From NCBI RefSeq assembly GCF_001624705.1, contig NZ_JSEO01000023.1, positions 1 through 52,905 of the forward strand: DNA of 52,905 bases, in the 5' to 3' direction. The notes under the pieces were generated by a model. The model did no database searches. It saw only the letters and a program-made list of their open reading frames with translations, and was not told the DNA's origin. This document shows, piece after piece, positions 18,279-27,447 of this stretch. Source of the DNA: Marinomonas sp. SBI8L. Lineage in GTDB: Bacteria; Pseudomonadota; Gammaproteobacteria; Pseudomonadales; Marinomonadaceae. A program made the translations under genes and the position numbers. The first letter of the stretch is position 1. Every line of letters begins with the position of its first letter.

Positions 18279-19805
18279 ATGATTACAAGGAATTTAGTTA
18301 GCATAGCGGGAACAATATTAAATAAAACCTTATTTAATCGTTATTTATTTAATATATGTTTGGCATATTGTGCTGTTTTCTATTCTAGCGCACAGGCAGA
18401 AGGCCATGGCTTGCACCCATTCAAACTCACTGACATTCCAGATATAAGCAACAAAAAATCGATTACCCTAGTTGCTGAAGATGGCTTTTGGACTGAACAT
18501 CTCAAAAACGAACTACTGCCAAAATTTACCAAGCACACAGGGGTTTCTGTCAAACTGATTCCTATGTCCCTTGGGGACATGTATGAGACACAAACCAAAT
18601 CACTAATGCATGGCAAAGGCAAATACGACCTGCTTACCATGGAAGCGGGCTGGTCTAAAGAGTGGGCAACCCGAGGTCTGACAACACCCTTGCACAGGCT
18701 TGCTTCAAAGTATGACAACTCAGGCCTACATGGCATCGATGAGCACCTCTCATCTTTTTACCCTAATCTATTACAGATACTCTCTTATAAGGGTCAATCA
18801 CACTCTATTCCCTATAATAATTACACTATGGGTAACCATTACCGACAAGATTTATTTGAACACCCAGCAGAGCGTGCTGAATTTCAAAAAAGCTATGGTT
18901 ATGCCCTATCGCCACCCAAAAGCTTAAATAACTTAATTGATGTTGCGCGCTTTTTTACACGTTATAAAGGCGAGTTTTTAGCAGGAAAAATATTACAGCA
19001 TGACTTTTACGGCCTAACCCTAATGTCAGGTAATAAGCCTCATATTAACGATGAGTTTTCCTCCCTATTATGGGGATTAGGCGGAAGCTGGCTCACCCCT
19101 GAATATAATGACATGGGCGACATTGATCACTTTATAGTTAAAGCAAATAGTCAAACCGCCATAGAAGCAGCTAAGGCTTATTTAAACCTATTGGATTTTG
19201 CAGCACCAGCCGATGAAAGCTCCGCTTATTTAGAATCAGCGCAAGCGCTCGCCAATGACAGAGTGGCCATGTGGCCCTTTGCCTATAACAATCTCTGGTC
19301 AATTTCGGCACAAGTAGAAGAGAATATTCCTGGCGCTAAAATAGGTATTAGCTCCTCACCGCTTGGCAAACCTTATACAGGTGCTTACGCCCTAGCCGTT
19401 GCCTATGATAGCCAAAATCCAGAAGCCGCCTATTGGTTACTTAAATACATCACGTCTTTTGAAGGCCAACTTGCCTATGCCAAAGGGGGCGGTAATCCAT
19501 GCCGATTAGACGTCGCCCTTTTAGACGACTTTAACTCTGCTGAAATGTACCCTATCAGTGGTTCGTTTAGACAAAACCATAAAGACAATCTTGCTTGGAG
19601 TGATCAAATCTTAAGCCTTGGGCACTTCACTAGTACTGCCATGGGTAAAATTTACCCAGAACTTATGAGAACCGCCTATTTAATTAGAAGCAAACAACTT
19701 ACACCAAAAAATGCATTAAACCAGTTACAAGCTAAAATTTATGAATTGCAAAACTTACATGGTGAAATTGCCGCTTTTAATCAAGTAAGGATTGGGGATG
19801 ACTAG
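18279..19805 (+). CDS. Periplasmic sugar-type (family 1) solute-binding protein
   Basis: About 508 aa from the ATG at 18279; a TTG at 18258 is a possible alternative, and neither has a strong ribosome site. A signal segment ends near SSAQA. The rest reads as an extracellular solute-binding protein of the MalE-like class: DLLTMEAGWSKEWATRG, IPYNNYTMGNHYRQDLF, WGLGGSWL, ALANDRVAMWPFAYNN and SPLGKPYTGAYALAVAYDS. No permease or ATPase is nearby. Its stop overlaps the start of a membrane diguanylate cyclase, so it probably serves as a ligand receptor for signalling rather than import. Confidence 0.85.
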   Translation: MITRNLVSIAGTILNKTLFNRYLFNICLAYCAVFYSSAQAEGHGLHPFKLTDIPDISNKKSITLVAEDGFWTEHLKNELLPKFTKHTGVSVKLIPMSLGDMYETQTKSLMHGKGKYDLLTMEAGWSKEWATRGLTTPLHRLASKYDNSGLHGIDEHLSSFYPNLLQILSYKGQSHSIPYNNYTMGNHYRQDLFEHPAERAEFQKSYGYALSPPKSLNNLIDVARFFTRYKGEFLAGKILQHDFYGLTLMSGNKPHINDEFSSLLWGLGGSWLTPEYNDMGDIDHFIVKANSQTAIEAAKAYLNLLDFAAPADESSAYLESAQALANDRVAMWPFAYNNLWSISAQVEENIPGAKIGISSSPLGKPYTGAYALAVAYDSQNPEAAYWLLKYITSFEGQLAYAKGGGNPCRLDVALLDDFNSAEMYPISGSFRQNHKDNLAWSDQILSLGHFTSTAMGKIYPELMRTAYLIRSKQLTPKNALNQLQAKIYELQNLHGEIAAFNQVRIGDD

Positions 19806-21498
19806 CGTTAAACATTTAACCCTAAGAACAAAACTTATTTTAGCCTTTGGCTTGATTGCTAGCTTTTCAATCATCTCCTCTGGTGCTGCTGTCTATTTGT
19901 TTAAAGCCTATCAAGCCCAACTACTTAGCGTGTCACAAAGCCAAGGTGAGCCTCTAATAAGAAGCACAGACCACATAGAGAAACTAAGAACATTAAGCCT
20001 TCAGCTTGAAAGGATTAAGAGTGCGGATGGATTATCCCAACGTATTATCGCCTTAGAAGAAATAGAGCTTCAATGGAGCAGGCTATTAACCGATTTGGAA
20101 GCAACTAAAGCGCTCAATCCTGATTTATCTGAAATCTATACCTACAAACCAGAATCAATTAAACAGCTGTTAACTGCCATCCCTATCATGTCTCGTATCA
20201 TTGGCGAGCTTTATTACACCCAAGAGCAAAACGAGACTATCCATTACGATGTGCTAAAACGACAAGAGAGCATACTCGCCTTTTACAGGCTTGAGATCCA
20301 CTCTACGCGACAGCAAATCGCCGTTATCATGCAGGCAGAGAATAGCCGAAAGCTCAACTTACTCACTGACATAGAGCGCAGAATCAACAAACTCACAAGC
20401 CTGTTATTAGAAGGCTTATCAAGTAAACATAATCAAGAACTCTCCCGTCTTGCCCATAGGTCATTGATTGTCTTAAGAGAAATTGAACAACTTAACAATC
20501 TACTAGATCAAAATATACAAACAGCCACCGCTGCTTGGATTACTCAAGTAAAACCCTATGTAGCAAGTGTTGACTCAGTTTTTCAACAAAGAAAAAGGCA
20601 AATCAGACTTAAACGCATTTTAAACAGCCACATAGACCAACACGTCCTTAAAATAAACAAACTCGATAAGATCACTCACGACAGTGTTAAATTTCTAAAA
20701 AGTGAGATAGTTACCAATGCCTCGCAAATCACCCAAGATATCGCCCTTGCGAGTAAGCTATTAATCGCCCTGGCTATCGTCTGTTTAATTAGCGTATTTT
20801 TAATCGTTTGGTTATTCGTCGGTCGACATATAATTCGCCCTTTCATTGAAACTAGTCGCTCTATGCAGTTATTAGCAAAAGGCGAGACCCAGATATCCAT
20901 ACCCAAAAGTAGAGAAAAGGAAGTTAAGAAAATGCTTACTTCCTTAAAGGTATTGCAGAGATATGTTGCTAAAGTTAATGATCTTGCAGAAAAAGACAGC
21001 CTAACTAACATCTTTAATCGCCGCCACTTTGACAAGATACTAAGCCAAAGCCTAAGTGACAAAGAGTCTAATACGAGCATTAGCTTACTCATGTGTGATT
21101 TGGACCATTTTAAGCCTTACAACGACTATTATGGCCACCAGCAAGGGGATAATTGTCTTAAGTTTTTTGCTCAAATATTAGAAAGATTAAGCGATTGTGT
21201 CTCGGATCACGCTTGTCGTTATGGCGGTGAAGAATTTGCAATCATAATCCTCAACAAACCAAGCCATTATGCCGAGTCATTGGCACAATTAATTTGTAAC
21301 GAGACAAGCAAGGCGTTAATCCCACACAAGCAATCTAAATGTGCCGATGTGGTGACAGTCAGCGTAGGCGTTGCAACTATGCAAATAGATGAAATTAAAG
21401 ATGTGAACCATCTCATCTCCATTGCCGATAAAGCCTTGTATCAAGCTAAAAACAATGGCAGAAACTGCGTTTTAATTAATGAGAAGCGCTGCAGTTAA
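19798..21498 (+). CDS. Membrane diguanylate cyclase (periplasmic sensor-HAMP-GGDEF)
   Basis: 566 aa from the ATG at 19798, with GTAAGGA upstream; it overlaps the preceding binding-protein gene by 8 bp. One membrane helix (about 13-35), a long helical periplasmic region (to about 310), a second helix (LLIALAIVCLISVFLIVWLF), a HAMP-like linker and a C-terminal GGDEF domain follow. The motif is GGEEF (476-480), a functional variant; no RxxD inhibition site is seen just upstream. The helical sensor resembles TorS-type modules that read a periplasmic binding protein, so c-di-GMP synthesis may follow ligand binding by the upstream protein. Confidence 0.9.
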   Translation: MTSVKHLTLRTKLILAFGLIASFSIISSGAAVYLFKAYQAQLLSVSQSQGEPLIRSTDHIEKLRTLSLQLERIKSADGLSQRIIALEEIELQWSRLLTDLEATKALNPDLSEIYTYKPESIKQLLTAIPIMSRIIGELYYTQEQNETIHYDVLKRQESILAFYRLEIHSTRQQIAVIMQAENSRKLNLLTDIERRINKLTSLLLEGLSSKHNQELSRLAHRSLIVLREIEQLNNLLDQNIQTATAAWITQVKPYVASVDSVFQQRKRQIRLKRILNSHIDQHVLKINKLDKITHDSVKFLKSEIVTNASQITQDIALASKLLIALAIVCLISVFLIVWLFVGRHIIRPFIETSRSMQLLAKGETQISIPKSREKEVKKMLTSLKVLQRYVAKVNDLAEKDSLTNIFNRRHFDKILSQSLSDKESNTSISLLMCDLDHFKPYNDYYGHQQGDNCLKFFAQILERLSDCVSDHACRYGGEEFAIIILNKPSHYAESLAQLICNETSKALIPHKQSKCADVVTVSVGVATMQIDEIKDVNHLISIADKALYQAKNNGRNCVLINEKRCS

Positions 21499-21558
21499 GC
21501 CGCTACTTTTCCGTTTTACTACTTAGCGTTAAAACGCTATCAACGCCCTTATATACGG

Positions 21559-22890
21559 CTACTCAGAGTAATCAAGCTGAATTAGAACCTTAGTTCCCTG
21601 CCCTAACTCACTTTCAATATCAAACTGGCCAGCATGGGCCTGAACAATCAAATGACATAGATAAAGCCCAAGACCATAACCACCTGTTTTTCTCTGTCTA
21701 GCATCATCTACACGATAGAATGCTTGAGTAAGATGCGGAATATGCTCAGGCACAATGCCCTCTCCCTTGTCTTGCACATTCACTTGAATTACACCATCTA
21801 GCTTATTCAAGCTCACGGTAACAAGAGATTTAGAGTGCTGTAAGGCATTCATAATCAAATTTCTAAACAGCAACCTGATTCTTGCTGGGTCCAAAGACAT
21901 ACTCTTTATGTTATGAGTCTCAAAAATGATTCTGTCATCAAAATTTAGGTTCAGCTCTAAAATGAGCTCATTCAATAACTCATCTAGCTGGACTTTTTCT
22001 AGATTCAGCACCTTATGGTTTGTATTTAAACGTTCTGATTCTAAGATCTCATTGATAAGGTTTTCCATTTCCTGAATGTCACGGCGCAGACTCAATTGCT
22101 GTGGATCATGCTCAAGGAGTTCGGTAGCCAGCTTCATTCGCGTTAATGGGGTTCTTAGTTCATGACTAATTGCCAGTAACATTTGGCGTTTAGCCTGCAA
22201 CATTTTATCAATCTGTTGGGCCATGCTATTCATGACTTGCGTAAGGCTACCTAGTTCATCATCCCGCTTTATCTCCACTTGATGCGTTAAATTACCTTTG
22301 GCATATTCCAAACTCGCCGCTTGCAATGTCTTAATTGGTGCAAACAAACTTTTCGTTAAGCGGTAACTCAAATACAACACTACAGGAATAAGTAAAAACA
22401 CAAGGATGGCGCTGATGGGCATATTAAAGTCGACAAACTCACGCCTTTTACTGATATAGATAAAGCGCTTGTTATCACCTTCTCCCGCTAGAATACGCAC
22501 ATAATAATTACCGCGGGTTCTTGCAACACTGGCATTTTGCGTACTGCTTTCATCATATTTGAGCTCAATCAGCCTCGCCATATCATGCTTACTGCTTTTT
22601 GGCTCACTATGCCAAGTTTCATTTGGGCCAATAATGCTGATATTGAACATGAGATTCGTTGCAAGATCTTGCGCAACATCATAGTCAGAAGGGGTTCCAA
22701 TTCTACTTGCTAATAATTGGCCATAGTCGGCAAAGATATTTTCAAAGCCTTCCCAATTATCCTTGTTTTCATTGGCGATAAAATGAACTCCCGTCACCAT
22801 CAAAGAAAGTAGAATAAAACAGGTTGTTATAAAATTAATCAGCAGCCGCAACATTAAAGGCATACGATTAAGCCAATTAAGCACTATCAT
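21559..22890 (-). CDS. Sensor histidine kinase (RstB/CpxA-like)
   Basis: 443 aa: membrane helix about 13-35, periplasmic sensor about 38-155, second helix about 158-178, HAMP about 180-232, dimerisation box ISHELRTPLTRMKL with the phospho-acceptor His243, and an ATPase domain with NLIMNALQHSK, DKGEGIVPEH and GGYGLGLYL. It should phosphorylate the response regulator, whose stop overlaps its ATG by 4 bp (ATGA). The proximity of a Spy/CpxP-like lipoprotein suggests an envelope-stress input. Confidence 0.93.
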   Translation of the reverse strand: MIVLNWLNRMPLMLRLLINFITTCFILLSLMVTGVHFIANENKDNWEGFENIFADYGQLLASRIGTPSDYDVAQDLATNLMFNISIIGPNETWHSEPKSSKHDMARLIELKYDESSTQNASVARTRGNYYVRILAGEGDNKRFIYISKRREFVDFNMPISAILVFLLIPVVLYLSYRLTKSLFAPIKTLQAASLEYAKGNLTHQVEIKRDDELGSLTQVMNSMAQQIDKMLQAKRQMLLAISHELRTPLTRMKLATELLEHDPQQLSLRRDIQEMENLINEILESERLNTNHKVLNLEKVQLDELLNELILELNLNFDDRIIFETHNIKSMSLDPARIRLLFRNLIMNALQHSKSLVTVSLNKLDGVIQVNVQDKGEGIVPEHIPHLTQAFYRVDDARQRKTGGYGLGLYLCHLIVQAHAGQFDIESELGQGTKVLIQLDYSE

Positions 22891-23612
22891 ATTTCCTCAC
22901 CTACAAAACAATAACCCGCACCCCACACGGTTTTAATAAACTCAGTGCTTGTCTCATTGGTAGAAGATGAAGCATGTTTAAATTTTTGTCTTAAACGGCT
23001 AATAGCAATATCAACAGAACGGGAAAAGAGTTCGATCTCAACCCCTTTCAAGTGATTCAAAATATCATCTCGAGAAAATACCGTTTGCGGAGACTTAGCC
23101 ATTAATAACAACAAGCGATATTCAGTTGTAGTTAGCTCTAAAGCCTTACCAAATAAGCACACCTGCTGTCGCTCAAGGTTAATACTCAAGCCTTTAAACT
23201 CAATTAAGCCTTCAGAACTTTTGCTCCCCTTGCTGGACTGTGAATCAGTTTGTTTAACCGCTCGTCGAAGAATGGTTTGTAACCTAGCGACTAGCTCTCT
23301 TGGCTCAAAGGGTTTAGCAAGATAATCATCCGCTCCAATCTCCAGTCCAATGACCCTATCCATTACATCACCGCGAGCCGTTAGCATAATAATAGGAATA
23401 TCGCTCTGCTTGCGTATTTGTTTACACACCTCAAAGCCATCTTGTTCGGGCAGCATTACATCTAAAATGATGGCATCAGGCACGTCATTCTCAAGTGCCA
23501 CATAGCCTTTAGACGGACAATCCGCACTCACAAGCTGCATGTCATAACGAGCAAGATATTGCTCAAGCAAATCGGCCAACGAATCATCGTCATCGATTAA
23601 AAGGATCTTCAC
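22887..23612 (-). CDS. OmpR-family response regulator
   Basis: 241 aa, starting at a GTG (23612) after AAGGTGG. The receiver domain has the acidic pocket IDDDD, phospho-acceptor Asp51 (IILDVMLPEQDGF) and the switch Lys in LAKPFEPRE; an OmpR winged helix follows (LTTEYRLLLLMAKSPQTVFSR, SVDIAISRLRQK, IKTVWGAGYCF). It lies first in an operon with the kinase and is divergent from the Spy/CpxP-like gene, a likely target, as cpxRA is from cpxP. Confidence 0.94.
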   Translation of the reverse strand: MKILLIDDDDSLADLLEQYLARYDMQLVSADCPSKGYVALENDVPDAIILDVMLPEQDGFEVCKQIRKQSDIPIIMLTARGDVMDRVIGLEIGADDYLAKPFEPRELVARLQTILRRAVKQTDSQSSKGSKSSEGLIEFKGLSINLERQQVCLFGKALELTTTEYRLLLLMAKSPQTVFSRDDILNHLKGVEIELFSRSVDIAISRLRQKFKHASSSTNETSTEFIKTVWGAGYCFVGEEI

Positions 23613-23784
23613 AGTAAACCACCTTAATACAGAGATTCCGCTCAGATTATAGGATTAAAAACCTAAGTGATACGTCAATTTGCATGAATGTTACAGATTG
23701 ATACAACTGGATACCTCCATGAAAAGTTTCAAAAAAATAAGTCTCTAATATGGTAATCAATCATATAAACCCAAGGAGATAAGC

Positions 23785-24222
23785 ATGAAACTCTTTAACA
23801 AAAAGCACCTTAAAAAGTTACTCGTAGGATCACTGACTCTTTCATTATTTCTTGGCTTAACAGGCTGTAATCGCTCTCCTGAAGAAAGAGCGGATAAGTT
23901 TGCAGAAAAAGTCAGTGACAAGTTGGAGTTAAACCAAGCACAAGAAGCACTGTTAATCGATCTTAAAAACAATGCATTAGAAGCAAGTCTTGCGTTAAAA
24001 GCCAACAAGCAAACGATGCATTCAGATTTTGAAGATTTAATTAGTCTTAACAGCATTGATCAAGAACAAATGAATCAATTCGCCGATACTAATATTGAAC
24101 TGTTACATGCCAGTATCAAATCTGTTGTACCTAGCTTTGTTGCCTTTCATGCGAGCCTAAATGAAGAGCAGAAGCAACAGGTGATCGACTTCATTAGTAA
24201 GCACAAAAAAGACCGTGACTAA
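23785..24222 (+). CDS. Spy/CpxP-like lipoprotein
   Basis: 145 aa. The signal peptide ends in a lipobox, LGLTGC, with Cys28 as the lipid anchor. The mature protein is helical and charged, with FAEKVSDKLELNQAQEALL and a C-terminal SLNEEQKQQVIDFI that recall the LTxxQ motifs of Spy/CpxP chaperone-like proteins; those relatives are not usually lipidated. AAGGAG precedes the ATG. It is divergent from the two-component genes and may be induced by, or feed back on, that system. Confidence 0.75.
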   Translation: MKLFNKKHLKKLLVGSLTLSLFLGLTGCNRSPEERADKFAEKVSDKLELNQAQEALLIDLKNNALEASLALKANKQTMHSDFEDLISLNSIDQEQMNQFADTNIELLHASIKSVVPSFVAFHASLNEEQKQQVIDFISKHKKDRD

Positions 24223-24320
24223 CGCTAAATAAGCATGTTGCTAAAGACTTTAATCGTAACAAAGTGGAAAAACTGGCCCTATAGCATTTAGGGTTCAACT
24301 TACCTTTTTAGGAAGATGAT

Positions 24321-24515
24321 ATGAAAAGCATTAGACAGATTAATGATCAAATCAAGCAAGGATTAGAAGGCATAATTAGTCAGCAAAGGCAGCAACATTT
24401 ATATCATCAAACTAAATTACGAGAACAAGTTGTCTCTAAATACCTGCAGTTTAATGCCTGTTTATCAGAACAGGAAAGAAGGCAGATAAAGCAGTTTATT
24501 GAGCAAAATGCCTGA
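24321..24515 (+). CDS. Small 64-aa protein, C-terminal motif like the upstream lipoprotein
   Basis: 64 aa with AGGAAG before the ATG, 98 bp after the lipoprotein gene and on the same strand. It is helical and Gln-rich, with no signal peptide. Its end (FNACLSEQERRQIKQFIEQ) lines up with the end of the lipoprotein (FHASLNEEQKQQVIDFISK), pointing to a shared ancestry or a shared binding partner. The function is unknown; the lack of export would put it in the cytoplasm. Confidence 0.65.
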   Translation: MKSIRQINDQIKQGLEGIISQQRQQHLYHQTKLREQVVSKYLQFNACLSEQERRQIKQFIEQNA

Positions 24516-24564
24516 TCTATGGTGTCTGCCCGATTTATAAACGCGGCTCTTTCCACTTGTATAA

Positions 24565-24600
24565 AAAAGGCCAATACAAAATTACCTGTATTGGCCTTTT
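24565..24600. terminator. Bidirectional terminator
   Basis: AAAAGGCCAATAC (24565-24577) pairs perfectly with GTATTGGCCTTTT (24588-24600). With A and T runs on both sides it can serve the 64-aa gene and the convergent DUF945 gene. Confidence 0.85.
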
Positions 24601-24632
24601 CAATTAATTTAGAAAATCATGCTTAACAAAGA

Positions 24633-26030
24633 TTAGAAAGGTAAAGGAACTTGGTTGTTATTTACCTTAAATACATTGTCTTTCAAGCTTAAACTTGCGC
24701 TATAGCCCTCATTATCAAGCACAATTAAACCTTGCATATTAATTGTCTGTAACAACATAGGCACTTGAGACTCAGCCAATTGCTCTAGCTGTGCTTGGCT
24801 CATCCCTTGAGTTTGTGGGTTCGATGCCAATTGCGACAACATAAACATCTTAGCCGCTAGCTCAACCACAGCCTTATCACCATAAATCTGACCATCTACC
24901 AAGGAGTGAGATAACCAGAATTGAGGGTCATTCAAATCATTTGGTAAAGCCGTAATACCTTTTAAACTCGCATTAAGATGTGAGTTAAAAGAACCTTCAG
25001 GAATTATTCCCTTCAAATGAGTAATATTAAACTCAGGCTCTGCAATCAATAATGGCAACAAACTTTCATTCAATATTTCCATCATTTCAATTGGCGTAGT
25101 ATCCGCATTAAAGCTGGCTGTGTGCTTCATCATATCTTGATATTTAAGGAAGAAATCTTCACTTAAATGCTTCAACGATAGACCAAGCTCAAGTTCAGAT
25201 CCTTCAAAATCATTTGTTTTGATAGTGTCTATTCCGTAAACCATCTCCACATCTAACGCTCTCGATGCTTCATCAATCAGGGTTTTACTTGTAATGTAGG
25301 CATTATCAATATCTAACACTTCATTCTTATAATTATGACGGAATGCGGTCTTGGCTAATGCCATTTTGAATTCAGAGTTATAAAAGCCTGAGCTAAAAAC
25401 ATCTTCAAAAGAGCCTTCCATTTCCATATCAACGGATAAATCATTCGAATCAAATACACCAATATCACTTGATGCATTAAAGCTTTTAGCATTGCCTTGA
25501 TAGTTAAATAACTCGTCTTTATAGCTACCTTGGCCTTGGTAGCCAGAGAAACTGAATTTAGTTGTAGAATCCTCATGAGACGTAAAAGCCACAATCTCAT
25601 CTTGGTACACACCATTTAATAAAAAGTCATTCTGGCCTTTTATCTGATAAAAAGGCTTGTCTTCTGGCCAGACGACACCTTCTCTAAGCTCATCAGCAGC
25701 AACCTTCACTTGCCAATTTAATAAACCTAATGCGAAACCATCATCAGTCAAAATAGGGCCATGAGAAGTAGTCAAATCAAGGTCTGTAATGAGTAACTCG
25801 CCTTGGTAATCAGGGCTAGTTGCAGAAATATCATAAGAAATAGACAGCTTACTTTGAGAACTAAACCAACCCATATTTTGCTCAAGAATTTCTAACTTGT
25901 AGCCAGGTATCTCATTGATTGCAGCAATAGATTCATTTAATTGCTCCTCTACTTTAGTACCCACAACTTTAGGTGTAATTAGAGCGCCTAGAATAACGAC
26001 AGAGGCAGTAATAGGAATCGCTTTATTCAT
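24633..26030 (-). CDS. DUF945 (YdgA-like) protein
   Basis: 465 aa. An N-terminal hydrophobic segment (about 5-22) is followed by the family opening: KVEEQLNESIAAINEIPGYKLEILEQNMGWFSSQSK. The long remainder is beta-rich and of the kind found in the inner-membrane-anchored periplasmic DUF945 proteins, whose role is not settled. It ends FKVNNNQVPLPF. It is a single gene, bounded by a strong terminator downstream. Confidence 0.82.
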   Translation of the reverse strand: MNKAIPITASVVILGALITPKVVGTKVEEQLNESIAAINEIPGYKLEILEQNMGWFSSQSKLSISYDISATSPDYQGELLITDLDLTTSHGPILTDDGFALGLLNWQVKVAADELREGVVWPEDKPFYQIKGQNDFLLNGVYQDEIVAFTSHEDSTTKFSFSGYQGQGSYKDELFNYQGNAKSFNASSDIGVFDSNDLSVDMEMEGSFEDVFSSGFYNSEFKMALAKTAFRHNYKNEVLDIDNAYITSKTLIDEASRALDVEMVYGIDTIKTNDFEGSELELGLSLKHLSEDFFLKYQDMMKHTASFNADTTPIEMMEILNESLLPLLIAEPEFNITHLKGIIPEGSFNSHLNASLKGITALPNDLNDPQFWLSHSLVDGQIYGDKAVVELAAKMFMLSQLASNPQTQGMSQAQLEQLAESQVPMLLQTINMQGLIVLDNEGYSASLSLKDNVFKVNNNQVPLPF

Positions 26031-26124
26031 ATCATAAGTCCATATATTAGTAATCGCTGTACTTTACTTCAAACAATAATAATTATCAGTAACTAGCGAA
26101 AAATAAGCTAAAACCAAATATGCT

Positions 26125-26742
26125 TTATCCCGCTTGTTTAGCCTGTATTAATGCTTCTTTTATTTTTGCCTCATGGTTTTCACGCCATATAGCTAACCCC
26201 ATTTGCGCTTCTTTATTTGCTTTTTCAAACGCCTTGTCATAGGCGGCCTTTAAGTTATCCTGCGGTAAGACTGCAATACCCTCAATATCAGCCACTATCA
26301 TGTCCCCTGTTTTTACCTTAACGCCACCACAAGCAATGGGCTGAGCAGGCTCAAAATAAACAGATTTAGCACCTGGTACTGGGAAAACACCTCTGGCATA
26401 AACCGGAAACTGCATCTGGATGATCTCACCCAGATCACGAATAACACCATCAATAATAAAGCCTTTAATGCCACGCTCCTTGGCAACCGCACACACATTA
26501 CCACCTGCCACAGCAGCAAGATCATCAACCCCATCCACCACGATAATGCTACCCTTCGGCGCTTCATATATCGCTGCATGTAACATCAAATTATCGCCAG
26601 AAGCTAACTGCACCGTATAAGCAGGCCCATAAATCGCTGGCATATTTGACCAAAGCGGCTTGATTTTATAATCCATAAAATGCTCACGCCCCAACACACT
26701 GCCATAGTCAGTCACAGCTAATTGATTAAAGTTAATTTCCAT
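26125..26742 (-). CDS. RraA/HMG-aldolase family protein
   Basis: 205 aa from the ATG at 26742, which has AAGGGG about 7 nt upstream; an in-frame start 81 bp further out adds an atypical tail. Features of the fold include GDNLMLHAAIYEAPKGSIIV, AGGNVCAVAKERGIKG and GVIRDLGEI with the Arg-Asp pair used by 4-hydroxy-4-methyl-2-oxoglutarate aldolase/oxaloacetate decarboxylase, and the closing VKVKTGDMIVADIEGIAVLP. Those residues favour an aldolase/decarboxylase over a pure RNase E regulator. It is monocistronic. Confidence 0.85.
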   Translation of the reverse strand: MEINFNQLAVTDYGSVLGREHFMDYKIKPLWSNMPAIYGPAYTVQLASGDNLMLHAAIYEAPKGSIIVVDGVDDLAAVAGGNVCAVAKERGIKGFIIDGVIRDLGEIIQMQFPVYARGVFPVPGAKSVYFEPAQPIACGGVKVKTGDMIVADIEGIAVLPQDNLKAAYDKAFEKANKEAQMGLAIWRENHEAKIKEALIQAKQAG

Positions 26743-27004
26743 ATATACCCCTTTTGAGTTGGCTGGCTTTTGCTTAATAAATTTAGGGAACAAAGGATAA
26801 AAGATATGAGAAGTGAAAGCCAAACTAGGGACTTCATAAGGTAAAATTTCCAGATAAATCTGAGGCTTTATTTGAAACTTGGTACTTTGATAGATCCGTT
26901 TTTTTTAACTGCCCTCACATGAGTTCATAACCAAGGCTCATTTCCAACTAGGTTAAGATTGTTCAAGTTATTAACAGTATCAAATTGCTTAGGCTGCTCA
27001 AATA

Positions 27005-27400
27005 TTATTTAAATAATTCTGAATTTAAACCATCTAGCCATATTGTCCTTGGCAAATTATTGTCGATTAGGCATATCTTATTTCCTATTTCAGTATCAAA
27101 CGGAAACACAACACAGCTTTCTTCAATTGATGTTGCCCATTCTGTAATATCGTACATACCTAACATTTGATAGTGTTTATTCAGAATGATGAGTCTAATA
27201 CTTGCCCGCTTAGCTTGCCCCCAAATTGAAGTATAGTTATAGGCAATATACTTATTTTTAAGCACTCCTAGCTTTTTAACTTCAACCTGTTCGTCAAACC
27301 TTAGATATTCTGAGATACCTTGTGCATTCTTAACGTCTTCAAGATCACTAGCACTAGATAGTGAGGAACAAAGCATTAAAGCCAAAAGTAAGAGTTTCAT
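27005..27400 (-). CDS. Exported protein of unknown function (131 aa)
   Basis: A short signal peptide (hydrophobic residues 2-12, cleavage near SSAS) precedes a mainly beta region with two cysteines, in EESCVVF and NKICLI, that could form a disulfide. I recognise no family. It is the first of a run of minus-strand exported proteins (27005-29046) separated by short gaps. Confidence 0.6.
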   Translation of the reverse strand: MKLLLLALMLCSSLSSASDLEDVKNAQGISEYLRFDEQVEVKKLGVLKNKYIAYNYTSIWGQAKRASIRLIILNKHYQMLGMYDITEWATSIEESCVVFPFDTEIGNKICLIDNNLPRTIWLDGLNSELFK

Positions 27401-27447
27401 ATGAATCCTATAGATTTAGCACGACCCCAACATTAAAAAAACTAACT

